NCBI GenBank assembly: GCA_018062515.1
Contig: JAGOSC010000034.1
Span: 1 to 28,401, forward strand
Direction of reading: 5' to 3'
Length of the DNA: 28,401 bases
Source: Candidatus Omnitrophota bacterium
GTDB taxonomy: Bacteria; Omnitrophota; Gorgyraeia; Zapsychrales; Zapsychraceae
In this document: piece after piece, positions 16,073-23,763 of the stretch
How the letters are laid out: each line of letters starts with the position of its first letter
How positions within the stretch are numbered: position 1 is the stretch's first letter
Notes under the pieces: generated by a model
What the model was told of the DNA's origin: nothing
What the model saw: the letters and a program-made list of their open reading frames with translations, nothing else
Databases searched by the model: none
Program-made: the position numbers and the translations under genes

Positions 16073-16097
16073 ATAATATTTAGAGAAGAGGGATTCA

Positions 16098-17342
16098 ATG
16101 AAATACTTACAACAAGCTGATCCTCAAGTTTATGAGGCCATTCAAAAAGAATTAAAACGACAACAGGATAATTTAGAACTGATTGCTTCTGAAAATATTG
16201 TTTCACAAGCCGTCTTAGAAGCGCAAGGTTCGATTATGACCAATAAATACGCCGAAGGTTATCCGGGCAAAAGATATTATAACGGTTGTGAGTATGTTGA
16301 TATCGTCGAGGATTTAGCCATTGAGCGCGCCAAACAATTGTTCGGTGGGGATCACGTGAATGTTCAACCGCATTCCGGTTCGCAGGCGAATGCAGCCGTT
16401 TATTTAGCTGCTTTGAACTACGGGGACACGATTTTGGCCTTGGATTTGAGCAGCGGCGGACATTTAACGCATGGACTAAAAATTAATTTTTCCGGCTTGT
16501 CTTATGATTTTGTTTCTTATCACGTTAAACGTGAAACAGAACAATTTGATTATGATGAAATTGCTGCCTTAGCCAAACAACACAAACCTAAAATGATCGT
16601 CGCTGGAGCATCGGCTTACCCTCGTAAAATTGATTTTGCTCAATTCCGTAAAATTGCCGATTCCGTCGGAGCTTTATTGTTTGTTGATATGGCTCACATT
16701 GCCGGATTAGTCGCTGCTGGGCTTCATCAGAATCCTGTGCCTTATTCTGATTTTGTCACGACGACCACACATAAAACTTTACGCGGACCCCGTGGCGGTA
16801 TGATCATTTGCCGTGAACAATACGCGCAGAAAATTAATTCACGCATTTTTCCCGGAACACAAGGCGGGCCTTTAATGCATGTCATCGCCGCTAAAGCTGT
16901 TGCGTTTAAGGAAGCTTTAGAACCGGGCTTTAAAGAATATCAAAAACAAATTGTTAAAAATGCCGCGGCTTTTGCCGATGAATTAACCCGTTTAGGTTAT
17001 CGCATCGTGTCCGGCGGAACGGACAATCATTTATTTCTCGTCGATTTAAGGCCGAAAAATGTAAAAGGTAATGAAGCGGCAACAGTTTTAGACGAAGTCC
17101 GCATCACCGTTAATAAAAATTTAATTCCGTATGATACGGAAAAAGCGACGGTCACCAGTGGTTTACGCATTGGAACGCCGGCGGTGACGACGCGCGGTAT
17201 GAAAGAAAATGATATGAAGACTATTGCGCGATTGATGGACGATGCTATTGTCAACCGTGACAAAAAGGACGAGTTGAAAAAAGTCACGGATGCCGTGGAT
17301 CAATTAACCAAAAAATTTCCAATTTATAAAGATTTAAACTAA
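16098..17342 (+). CDS. glyA: Serine hydroxymethyltransferase
   Basis: GlyA is the PLP enzyme that makes glycine and methylene-THF from serine. It supplies glycine for PurD and one-carbon units for purine rings. The 414-residue protein shows L-E-L-I-A-S-E-N, N-K-Y-A-E-G-Y-P-G-K-R-Y-Y-N-G, H-S-G-S-Q-A-N, D-M-A-H-I-A-G-L and T-T-T-H-K226-T-L-R-G-P-R-G-G, where Lys226 binds PLP. The length and all active-site segments are normal. GAAGAGGG lies just before the ATG. The gene is separated from rpiB only by the palindrome and its flanks, and from nrdR by 18 bases. Confidence 0.97.
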   Translation: MKYLQQADPQVYEAIQKELKRQQDNLELIASENIVSQAVLEAQGSIMTNKYAEGYPGKRYYNGCEYVDIVEDLAIERAKQLFGGDHVNVQPHSGSQANAAVYLAALNYGDTILALDLSSGGHLTHGLKINFSGLSYDFVSYHVKRETEQFDYDEIAALAKQHKPKMIVAGASAYPRKIDFAQFRKIADSVGALLFVDMAHIAGLVAAGLHQNPVPYSDFVTTTTHKTLRGPRGGMIICREQYAQKINSRIFPGTQGGPLMHVIAAKAVAFKEALEPGFKEYQKQIVKNAAAFADELTRLGYRIVSGGTDNHLFLVDLRPKNVKGNEAATVLDEVRITVNKNLIPYDTEKATVTSGLRIGTPAVTTRGMKENDMKTIARLMDDAIVNRDKKDELKKVTDAVDQLTKKFPIYKDLN

Positions 17343-17360
17343 GTTGTGGAGAGAAATTAA

Positions 17361-17828
17361 TTGAAATGTCCTTCTTGTAATCATAGTGAAACAAAGGTTA
17401 TTGATTCACGTCTTAGCAATGAAGGCAGTGCGGTCAGACGTCGACGGGAATGTTTGGAGTGCCAACACCGGTTTACCACGTATGAATTTGTTGAACAAGT
17501 GCCGCTCATGGTGATTAAACGTGATGGGCGACGTCAGCCGTTTGATCGAAAAAGAATTATTGCCGGTTTACTCAAAGCGTGTGAAAAAAGGCCGGTCAGC
17601 GTCGACACCATTGAAGAAATCACCAATGAAGTTGAGCGTTACGTACAAAAGAATTTTGACCGCGAAGTACAAACGCAGGATATCGGCGAAGTTGTCATGG
17701 AAAAATTAGCGCATCTCGACGAGGTTGCCTACGTTCGTTTCGCGTCCGTTTACCGGCAGTTCCGCGATATCAATCAATTTATGAGCGAGTTGAAAATCAT
17801 CCTCGATAAGGATAAAATAAAAAAATGA
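17361..17828 (+). CDS. nrdR: NrdR, ribonucleotide reductase repressor
   Basis: NrdR is a zinc-finger, ATP-cone regulator that senses dATP/ATP and represses ribonucleotide reductase genes. The 155-residue protein has the zinc ribbon C3-P-S-C6 and C31-L-E-C34, then R-F-T-T-Y-E, followed by the ATP cone (V-I-K-R-D-G-R-R-Q-P-F-D-R-K-R-I). Its length is standard. The start is a TTG: GGAGAG at 17348-17353 is 7 bases upstream, and the N-terminal M-K-C-P is the family norm. It often sits beside glyA or rib genes in other bacteria. It overlaps the next gene by 4 bases. Confidence 0.96.
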   Translation: MKCPSCNHSETKVIDSRLSNEGSAVRRRRECLECQHRFTTYEFVEQVPLMVIKRDGRRQPFDRKRIIAGLLKACEKRPVSVDTIEEITNEVERYVQKNFDREVQTQDIGEVVMEKLAHLDEVAYVRFASVYRQFRDINQFMSELKIILDKDKIKK

Positions 17829-18232
17829 TACAAGTTGAATTAAGTAAAATTATTATTGATGAGAAGCGTCAGGACCAGATTATCGTCCTGAAGGAAAAGG
17901 TGGGAGACCGCCAGTTTCCGATTGTGATTGGTTTTCTTGAGGCTTCCAGTATCAAGATGAAATTATCCGGCGTCGAGCCACCGAGACCGATGACCCACGA
18001 CTTGTTAGCGTCGACGATCGAAAATTTGGGCGCCACATTGAACAGCCTCATCATCGACAAAATGCAGAACAATACATTCCACGCGAAATTAGAATTAAAG
18101 ACGAAGACCGGAAAGAAAATCCTGGTTGATTCCCGCCCTTCCGACGGTATTGCTTTGGCTGTACGCACGGGAGCTGATATTTTTGTGGCCGAAGATGTTA
18201 TCAAACAGGCCTCCATTTTTAAAGCCACCTGA
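17825..18232 (+). CDS. BFN-domain (DUF151) protein
   Basis: This 135-residue protein consists almost wholly of a bifunctional-nuclease domain: P-I-V-I-G-x-x-E-A near residue 37, R-P-M-T-H-D-L-L, then V-D-S-R-P-S-D-G-I-A-L-A-V-R at about 101-114. Family members have DNase/RNase activity in some studies, and many bacterial copies are uncharacterised. The Asp and Arg of the D-S-R-P-S-D block are present. It overlaps nrdR by 4 bases (ATGA) and is 43 bases from the next start, so it is transcribed with them. A specific cellular role cannot be read from the sequence. Confidence 0.9.
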   Translation: MIQVELSKIIIDEKRQDQIIVLKEKVGDRQFPIVIGFLEASSIKMKLSGVEPPRPMTHDLLASTIENLGATLNSLIIDKMQNNTFHAKLELKTKTGKKILVDSRPSDGIALAVRTGADIFVAEDVIKQASIFKAT

Positions 18233-18275
18233 AATCCGCCTCTATTCGAAATCAGGTTCAACACGCGCTATTCCC

Positions 18276-19703
18276 ATGAATTTAATCCGTCAATATCCCG
18301 AAATAAAAATCCTTCAAGACATTGCTCAGGAACATAAACTCCAAGTTTATTTAGTTGGCGGTTTTTTGCGTGATTATGTGCTGAAACGTCCGGTGAATGA
18401 TTTTGATTTTACCGTCGACAAAAATGCGTTAAAGTTGGCGGAATTGTTTTCCAAGGAAGTCAAAGGCGCCTATATTTTACTGGATGAAGAGCATCGGTGT
18501 GCCCGTGTTGCTAAAAAAGTTAAAGGAATTTTGATGACGTACGATTTCGCGGATTACCGCGCCGCCGAATTTGCGGAAGATCTTTCTTTGCGGGATTTCA
18601 CCATTAATACATTGGCAGTGAATATCAATACGCTTAAGATCGACGACGAATTAGATCAAGTGATTATTGATTCCAAACGGGGAATGAAGGATATTTTGGG
18701 TCAAAAAATCAAACGCACATCGATTCGTTCGCTTCGCGATGATCCTTTGCGCATGATGCGTGCCTTTAGTCACAAAGCGAATTTGGATTTTAAAATCGAA
18801 CTTAAGACGCTGAATCAGATTAGAAAAGAGCGAGAATTATTAAGGTCGGTGTCTTATGAGCGCATTCGCGAAGAATTATTTAAAATTCTGGAATCGGATA
18901 GAACGTCGGATATTTTAAAGGCCATGGATAAAATTGGTTTACTGGAAATCATTATTCCTCAAATTCATGTGATGTACGATTGCAAACAAGGTGGATATCA
19001 TCATCTCGACGTTTGGCCGCATTCTTTGGAAGTGGTACGGCAATTAGATAAATATTTTAGAGAAAATAGTGATCAGGAAATTAAAGATTATACCGATGAA
19101 ATCGTCGGCGGCGGCCATTCCCGACGATCGATTATGAAATTAGCTGCTCTTTTACACGATATCGGTAAACCCGATACCCGCAAAAAGGAAGAAGAGCGTG
19201 TTTCCTTTCACGGGCATGAGCAGGTAGGACGAGATATCTGTAAAGCCATTGCCAAACTGCTAAAATTGTCGACGGATGAACGCCGTTTATTAGAGGATAT
19301 GGTTTTTTGGCATCTTCGCCCGGGGTATTTATCCAATTTTAAGAAACCGAGTGAACGCATGATTTACCGTTTTTTACGTGATACCGATAGGGAAGCGGCG
19401 GCAGTTTTAATCTTGTCCATCGCCGATCAACGCTCAACCCGCGGACCATTAACGACGGAAGCGGATCAAAAACATCATCACAACATTTGTAATGAACTCA
19501 TTAAAACATTTTTTGAAAAACAAAAAGAATCGCCATATGTGCCTTTGATCGACGGTAATGATGTCATGAAAAGACTTCGCTTAAAAGGCTCTCCGTTGAT
19601 CGGTAAAATTTTGACGGAAGTTCGTGAGCAACACGTTTTAGGAAAAATTAAAACCTCAGGCGAGGCCTTAGAGCTGGCCAAAAAATTAGCCAAGGAATCA
19701 TAA
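18276..19703 (+). CDS. CCA/poly(A) polymerase-type nucleotidyltransferase with HD domain
   Basis: This class II tRNA nucleotidyltransferase family protein has 475 residues. The catalytic head has G-G-F-L-R32-D33 and the metal-binding pair D42-x-D44. D-F-T-I-N-T-L-A-V-N and D-P-L-R-M-M-R-A-F-S follow, and then an HD phosphohydrolase domain with H294-D295-I-G-K-P and further His residues. The domain set fits either a CCA-adding enzyme or a poly(A) polymerase, and I cannot separate them by eye. I chose the ATG at 18276 because an in-frame upstream extension would lie inside the BFN gene and adds no conserved sequence. The start has no SD. The stop overlaps the next start (TAATG). Confidence 0.9.
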   Translation: MNLIRQYPEIKILQDIAQEHKLQVYLVGGFLRDYVLKRPVNDFDFTVDKNALKLAELFSKEVKGAYILLDEEHRCARVAKKVKGILMTYDFADYRAAEFAEDLSLRDFTINTLAVNINTLKIDDELDQVIIDSKRGMKDILGQKIKRTSIRSLRDDPLRMMRAFSHKANLDFKIELKTLNQIRKERELLRSVSYERIREELFKILESDRTSDILKAMDKIGLLEIIIPQIHVMYDCKQGGYHHLDVWPHSLEVVRQLDKYFRENSDQEIKDYTDEIVGGGHSRRSIMKLAALLHDIGKPDTRKKEEERVSFHGHEQVGRDICKAIAKLLKLSTDERRLLEDMVFWHLRPGYLSNFKKPSERMIYRFLRDTDREAAAVLILSIADQRSTRGPLTTEADQKHHHNICNELIKTFFEKQKESPYVPLIDGNDVMKRLRLKGSPLIGKILTEVREQHVLGKIKTSGEALELAKKLAKES

Positions 19704-20491
19704 TGCAATTTAGAGGTGTGGATATTGAATTTGTTTTAAAGCCGGGCCCTCAACCGTCTCCCGAAGCGCCGATGAAAACGGATGTCCTCGTCAATATTGA
19801 GGGACCGTTTCGTGAGCGGGTGATTACTATTTTAAAACGCGCGATGGAACGTCCTGAAGAAGCATTTGAAATGTCAGGGCAGGATAATCGTTACATCGAC
19901 TTTCCAATTATTGGCGCGGCTAAAATTATTGCCCAGGAAGTTTACCGTTTATTAAAAAACGGTAGGGAACAGGCAGGCCTGTTCCGTACTTTAAAGAAAA
20001 TTATTATTAATATTCAAGGTGAACATTTATTGTCCGTTTTTAAGGAAACATTCGAAGGATATATTAATCATTTAGAAAATGATTTGGGGGAGGAACCTTA
20101 TTACACCGTCGATCTTATTATTGAACTCGCCGATGGTTTAGTTTTAATTGAACGTTCCAATCCGCCTTTTGGTTGGGCACTTCCCGGTGGTTTTATCGAC
20201 GCTGGTGAAGAAACACGGCAGGCGGCTATTCGCGAGGCTAAAGAAGAAACGCATCTTGATTTAGAAGACGTGAGAGAATTTAAAACGTATGATCAACCTG
20301 GTCGAGATCCGCGCTTTCAAACGAGCTCGACGGTATTTATCGCCAAAGGCAAAGGCAAACCGCATTTTGGCGATGACGCTAAGGGTCTTAAAATCATTCC
20401 TTACGCGCAGTTGTTAGATCATAAATACGCCTTTGATCATAAACAAATTATTACGGATTATTTGGCGCAGAAAGCGAGCAAGAATGGATAA
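19703..20491 (+). CDS. NUDIX hydrolase with macro-like N-terminal part
   Basis: The C-terminal half (about residues 135-262) is a NUDIX domain: W-A-L-P-G-G-F, then G-x5-E-x7-R177-E-x-x-E-E182, with His where the motif normally ends in Gly. Such enzymes cleave nucleoside diphosphates linked to another group. NADH, ADP-ribose or 8-oxo-dNTP are possible substrates, and I cannot choose. Residues about 30-130 look like the second half of a macro domain (F-P-I-I-G-A, helix, L-K-K-I-I-I-N-I, F-K-E-T). That reading is tentative. Residues 87-96 are encoded by a copy of the GTACGGA palindrome. The gene starts on the last base of the previous stop and overlaps the SDR by 8 bases. Confidence 0.85.
   Translation: MQFRGVDIEFVLKPGPQPSPEAPMKTDVLVNIEGPFRERVITILKRAMERPEEAFEMSGQDNRYIDFPIIGAAKIIAQEVYRLLKNGREQAGLFRTLKKIIINIQGEHLLSVFKETFEGYINHLENDLGEEPYYTVDLIIELADGLVLIERSNPPFGWALPGGFIDAGEETRQAAIREAKEETHLDLEDVREFKTYDQPGRDPRFQTSSTVFIAKGKGKPHFGDDAKGLKIIPYAQLLDHKYAFDHKQIITDYLAQKASKNG
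19962..19989. repeat. GTACGGA palindrome, copy B, inside the NUDIX frame
   Basis: Arms GTAGGGAACAGGC and GCCTGTTCCGTAC pair with a single mismatch around a 2-base centre. The copy is read through in frame as G-R-E-Q-A-G-L-F-R-T (residues 87-96), between a predicted helix and the next beta strand. Confidence 0.88.
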
Positions 20492-21212
20492 ACAAAAAAT
20501 TGCTTTAGTCACGGGTTCCAATCGCGGAATTGGGTCAGAGATTGTCCGTCAATTAGCACAGAAAAAAGACATTACCGTTGTCATGACCAGCCGCGATGAG
20601 AAAAAAGGCAAGCAGCTGTTTGAAAAGTATAAAAACGATGGCTTAAACGTCGATTATCGCGTGCTCGACGTGGCTAATCCCAAAAGTATTGATGAATGTG
20701 TAGAATCAATTGTTAAAGCTTACGGACGAATTGATATCCTCGTCAACAATGCGGGAATTTTTCCGGATACAAAAAGTAATAGCGCCGATGCTTATCCCAG
20801 TTTTTTTGAAACATCGATCGAAACTATGCGCCGTGGCATGGAAACGAATGTGTATGGGCCTATGCTTTTGTGTCAGCGCATTATTCCGCACATGAAGAAA
20901 AATAATTATGGTCGAATTGTAAATATGTCGTCGGGAATGGGACAATTGTCCGAAATGAACGGCGGTTGTCCGGCGTATCGTGTCTCTAAAACAAGTTTGA
21001 ATGTTTTAACGCGGATTTTGGCGGACGAACTTAAAGAAACCAACATACTCGTCAATTCTATGCATCCGGGTTGGGTCAAAACCGATATGGGCGGACCGAA
21101 TGCGACGCGCGAATTACCTCAAGGTGCGGACACGGCCATCTTTTTAGCCACCTTACCCGACGGGGGACTATCTGGTCAATTCTTCCGCGACCGCAAGCAG
21201 ATTCCGTGGTGA
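20484..21212 (+). CDS. Short-chain dehydrogenase/reductase
   Basis: This 242-residue classical SDR has the NAD(P)-binding T-G-S-N-R-G-I-G near the N-terminus, L-D-V-A-N, N-N-A-G-I-F, and the catalytic set Ser (N-M-S-S-G) with Y-R-V-S-K. After the first strand come T-S-R-D-E-K-K, and the basic Arg there favours NADPH (inference). It resembles carbonyl-reductase-type SDRs, and the substrate is unknown. I chose the ATG at 20484 because it gives the normal short N-terminus before the first beta strand. An in-frame ATG at 20433 would add 17 odd, basic residues. It overlaps the NUDIX gene by 8 bases and is followed by a palindrome. Confidence 0.9.
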   Translation: MDKQKIALVTGSNRGIGSEIVRQLAQKKDITVVMTSRDEKKGKQLFEKYKNDGLNVDYRVLDVANPKSIDECVESIVKAYGRIDILVNNAGIFPDTKSNSADAYPSFFETSIETMRRGMETNVYGPMLLCQRIIPHMKKNNYGRIVNMSSGMGQLSEMNGGCPAYRVSKTSLNVLTRILADELKETNILVNSMHPGWVKTDMGGPNATRELPQGADTAIFLATLPDGGLSGQFFRDRKQIPW

Positions 21213-21222
21213 TCGTAGAATC

Positions 21223-21251
21223 GTACGGACCGGTTTTAAACCGGTCCGTAC
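21223..21251. repeat. GTACGGA palindrome, copy D (variant core)
   Basis: Arms GTACGGACCGGTTT and AAACCGGTCCGTAC are perfectly complementary around one T. The ends equal those of the other copies, but the core is CCGGTTT instead of ACAGGCA. It lies 10 bases after the SDR stop and may act as a transcript 3'-end hairpin. Confidence 0.88.
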
Positions 21252-21296
21252 CTATTGAAAATATCTGATTCCGCCATTCACCAACCCCTACGAGCA

Positions 21297-21305
21297 TGTT
21301 ATGAT
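21297..21305 (+). promoter_or_regulatory. Possible extended -10 before the symporter gene
   Basis: TG-T-TATGAT forms an extended -10 box 32 bases before the symporter ATG. No good -35 lies 17 bases upstream. It may give the symporter its own promoter after the palindrome that follows the SDR. Confidence 0.35.
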
Positions 21306-21337
21306 AATTTCAATTCAATCACCGTAACCAAACCTCT

Positions 21338-22675
21338 ATGGAAATTCTCGAAAAATTCTTATCTGATGTCAGCAACATTGTGTGGGGACCGCCGATGTTG
21401 ATCCTGCTTTGCGGTACTCATCTTTTTTTAACTTTCCGTCTACGATTTATTCAGCGTTACATTCCCAAAGCCATAAAAATTTCATTACAGCGTAACAAAG
21501 AAGGTGAAGGCGACGTCAGCCAATTCGGTGCGCTCATGACCGCTTTAGCGGCGACCATCGGCACCGGCAACATCGTCGGTGTGGCAACAGCCGTAGCGTC
21601 GGGTGGACCAGGTGCTGTTCTGTGGATGTGGTTGACGGGTGTGTTTGGCATTGCGACCAAATATTCTGAAGCACTCTTGAGCGTTAAATATCGCGTCACG
21701 AAGAAAAATGGCATGATGGCTGGCGGTCCGATGTACGTGCTTGAGCGCGGTATGAATCTCAAATGGTTGGCCATGGTGTTCGCTTTTTTTACCGCCGTCG
21801 CTGCGTTCGGCATCGGCAATATGGTTCAGGCCAATTCCATTTCTACCTTAATGAAAGAAACATTTAATCTCTCGCCGTGGATTACGGGTGCTGTGATCAC
21901 GGTGATGACAGCGATTGTCATCGTCGGCGGAATTAAATCGATTGCGCATTGGTGCGAAAAATTGGTTCCCTTTATGGCGATTTTCTACGTCATAGGCTGC
22001 GTCATTATTTTAATCATCGGCTGGAAAACATTACCCGACACAATCATGTTGATTTTAAAAAGCGCCTTTACTGGACAAGCCGCCGTCGGAGGATTTTTAG
22101 GCGCCACCATTAAGGAAGCCTTGCGTTACGGGGTGGCTCGCGGATTATTTTCCAATGAATCCGGTTTAGGAAGCGCGCCCATTGTTGCGGCTGCCGCTCA
22201 AACTAAAAATCCGGTGCGTCAAGCGCTCGTTTCCTCGACGGGAACATTCTGGGATACTGTTGTCGTTTGTTTATTAACGGGGCTCGTCGTCGTCAATTCC
22301 ATGGAATGGATGAACGGATTAAACGGCGCGGGTTTGACCAAAGCTGCCTTTGGCGACTTTCCGGTAGTCGGTCCGGTGATACTCACCATCGGCCTTTTGA
22401 CTTTTGTATTCTCGACTATCTTGGGTTGGGAATATTACGGTGAAAAAGCCGCCGAATATCTGTGGGGCGAAAAGGTGATCAAACTTTACCGTTGGTTGTG
22501 GGTGGCCGCGGCTATGGTCGGCTCCGTCGTAACACTTCCCATGGTGTGGTCATTCGCTGACATTGCGAACGCACTCATGGCCATTCCAAATCTCATTTCT
22601 CTAATATTTCTCAGCCACGTCGTGGTCGATGAAACCCGCAAGTATCTTTGGGAAAATCATCCGGATAATATATAA
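21338..22675 (+). CDS. AGCS-family sodium:amino acid symporter
   Basis: This inner-membrane carrier takes up alanine or glycine with Na+. The 445-residue protein has about ten or eleven hydrophobic helices and the family blocks A-L-A-A-T-I-G-T-G-N-I-V-G-V-A-T-A, G-P-G-A-V-L-W-M-W, K-Y-S-E-A-L-L-S-V-K-Y-R, N-E-S-G-L-G-S-A-P-I and W-E-Y-Y-G-E-K-A-A-E-Y. The length is normal. No SD precedes the ATG. It is flanked by palindromes D and C. Its codons are visibly more GC-rich than the gap sequences around it. It is separate from the purine genes in function, though its substrates overlap glycine and serine use. Confidence 0.93.
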   Translation: MEILEKFLSDVSNIVWGPPMLILLCGTHLFLTFRLRFIQRYIPKAIKISLQRNKEGEGDVSQFGALMTALAATIGTGNIVGVATAVASGGPGAVLWMWLTGVFGIATKYSEALLSVKYRVTKKNGMMAGGPMYVLERGMNLKWLAMVFAFFTAVAAFGIGNMVQANSISTLMKETFNLSPWITGAVITVMTAIVIVGGIKSIAHWCEKLVPFMAIFYVIGCVIILIIGWKTLPDTIMLILKSAFTGQAAVGGFLGATIKEALRYGVARGLFSNESGLGSAPIVAAAAQTKNPVRQALVSSTGTFWDTVVVCLLTGLVVVNSMEWMNGLNGAGLTKAAFGDFPVVGPVILTIGLLTFVFSTILGWEYYGEKAAEYLWGEKVIKLYRWLWVAAAMVGSVVTLPMVWSFADIANALMAIPNLISLIFLSHVVVDETRKYLWENHPDNI

Positions 22676-22683
22676 AAAATATT

Positions 22684-22712
22684 GTACGGAACAGGCATTG
22701 CCTGTTCCCAAC
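22684..22712. repeat. GTACGGA palindrome, copy C (decayed right end)
   Basis: The left arm GTACGGAACAGGCA is complete. The right arm keeps TGCCTGTTCC and then reads CAAC instead of GTAC. It begins 8 bases after the symporter stop. Confidence 0.85.
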
Positions 22713-22784
22713 ATGCTTGTGCCCAACGATAATAAAATTTATTCCCCCGCAACCCCTACATTTCCTTCCAAATACAAAAATTTA

Positions 22785-22793
22785 TGGTATAAC
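22785..22793 (+). promoter_or_regulatory. Possible extended -10 before dinD
   Basis: TG-G-TATAAC is an extended -10 box about 125 bases before the dinD start. No convincing -35 and no canonical LexA box (CTGT-N8-ACAG) is visible in the 242-base gap, so SOS control cannot be shown from the sequence. Confidence 0.35.
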
Positions 22794-22917
22794 AAATTAC
22801 TAAGAATCATCTTAAATCTAATTAACCAAACCACTCATGCGCCGGGTAAAATCATTCCATCAATGAAGAATATCCCCCTGACCAAAAAAATAATATCTCT
22901 ATAAGGAGAAAACGGCC

Positions 22918-23763
22918 ATGCAAAAAGATTTAATGAAACAATTAAGCAAAACATTTGAAGAATCCAGCTATACCCAGGATGGGGTTGAATATTGGATGGC
23001 TCGGGACTTGCAGAAACTTTTGGATTATTCCGAATGGCGTAATTTCTTACAGGTGATTGATAAAGCAAAAACCGCCTGTTTGAATTCCAAGCAGAACATC
23101 TCCGATCATTTTGTTGACGTCAACAAAACGATCCCTATGCCGAAAGGGGCGTCGAAGAGTATTGAAGATATTATATTAACTCGCTACGCCTGTTATCTGA
23201 TCGCCCAAAATGGTGATCCTAAAAAAGAACCAATTGCCTTTGCCCAAAGTTATTTCGCTATTCAAACCCGCAAACAGGAAATTTTAGAGGAACGCATTGC
23301 TTTGGGCGAACGGCTGCGGGCGCGGGAAAAATTAGCCGATACTGAGTCAGAACTTTCAGGGATTGCATATGAGCGCGGCGTCGACGGAAAAGGATTTGCG
23401 CGTTTGCGCAGTCAAGGCGATCAAGCCTTGTTCGGTGGCTACAATACGCTCGAAATGAAAAAGAAATTGTCCGTCCCTGAAAAAAGGCCGTTGGCGGATT
23501 TTTTGCCGACGATTACCATCAAAGCCAAGGACCTCGCAACTGAAATTACCGGGTTTAATTCCAAAAAAAATAATCTGCGCGGTGAATCATCCATTACAGG
23601 GGAACATATCAAAAACAATAAGGATGTGCGTGATTTATTAGGGAAAAGCGGTATCAAACCCGAAGATTTACCACCGGAAGAAGATATTAAAAAGCTAGAA
23701 CGCCGTCTTAATTCAGAAGGCCGTAAGATCGCAAATGATGTAAAGAAATCAAGAAATAAATGA
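22918..23763 (+). CDS. dinD: DinD-like DNA-damage-inducible protein
   Basis: The 281-residue protein matches DinD, which in E. coli is SOS-induced and limits RecA filaments (family knowledge). It has a BRO-N-like N-terminal region with Y-W-M-A-R-D-L-Q-K-L-L-D-Y-S-E-W-R-N-F near residue 25, then S-D-H-F-V-D-V and L-T-R-Y-A-C-Y-L-I-A-Q-N-G-D-P. Q-S-Y-F-A-I-Q-T-R-K-Q-E follows, and later G-D-Q-A-L-F-G-G-Y-N. The length equals the E. coli protein. AGGAG lies 11 bases before the ATG. It overlaps the next gene by 4 bases, so the two proteins are probably made together. In many genomes dinD sits in mobile or defence regions, as it does here. Confidence 0.92.
   Translation: MQKDLMKQLSKTFEESSYTQDGVEYWMARDLQKLLDYSEWRNFLQVIDKAKTACLNSKQNISDHFVDVNKTIPMPKGASKSIEDIILTRYACYLIAQNGDPKKEPIAFAQSYFAIQTRKQEILEERIALGERLRAREKLADTESELSGIAYERGVDGKGFARLRSQGDQALFGGYNTLEMKKKLSVPEKRPLADFLPTITIKAKDLATEITGFNSKKNNLRGESSITGEHIKNNKDVRDLLGKSGIKPEDLPPEEDIKKLERRLNSEGRKIANDVKKSRNK

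Noticed and set aside
18126..18275. 50-residue upstream extension of the nucleotidyltransferase
   Set aside because: It overlaps the BFN gene in another frame and carries no conserved sequence. The ATG at 18276 gives a normal N-terminus.
21071..21297. Short open frames on both strands around the end of the SDR gene
   Set aside because: They lie over the SDR gene and palindrome D, have no RBS and no protein-like conservation.
22629..22904. 91-codon open frame between the symporter gene and dinD
   Set aside because: It begins inside the symporter gene, runs through the palindrome at 22684, has no RBS and no family resemblance. The gap is better read as repeat plus promoter.
22676..22917. LexA/SOS box before dinD
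   Set aside because: I looked for CTGT-N8-ACAG and GAAC-N4-GTTC and found neither. The GAAC/GTTC words present belong to the palindrome repeat with the wrong spacing.
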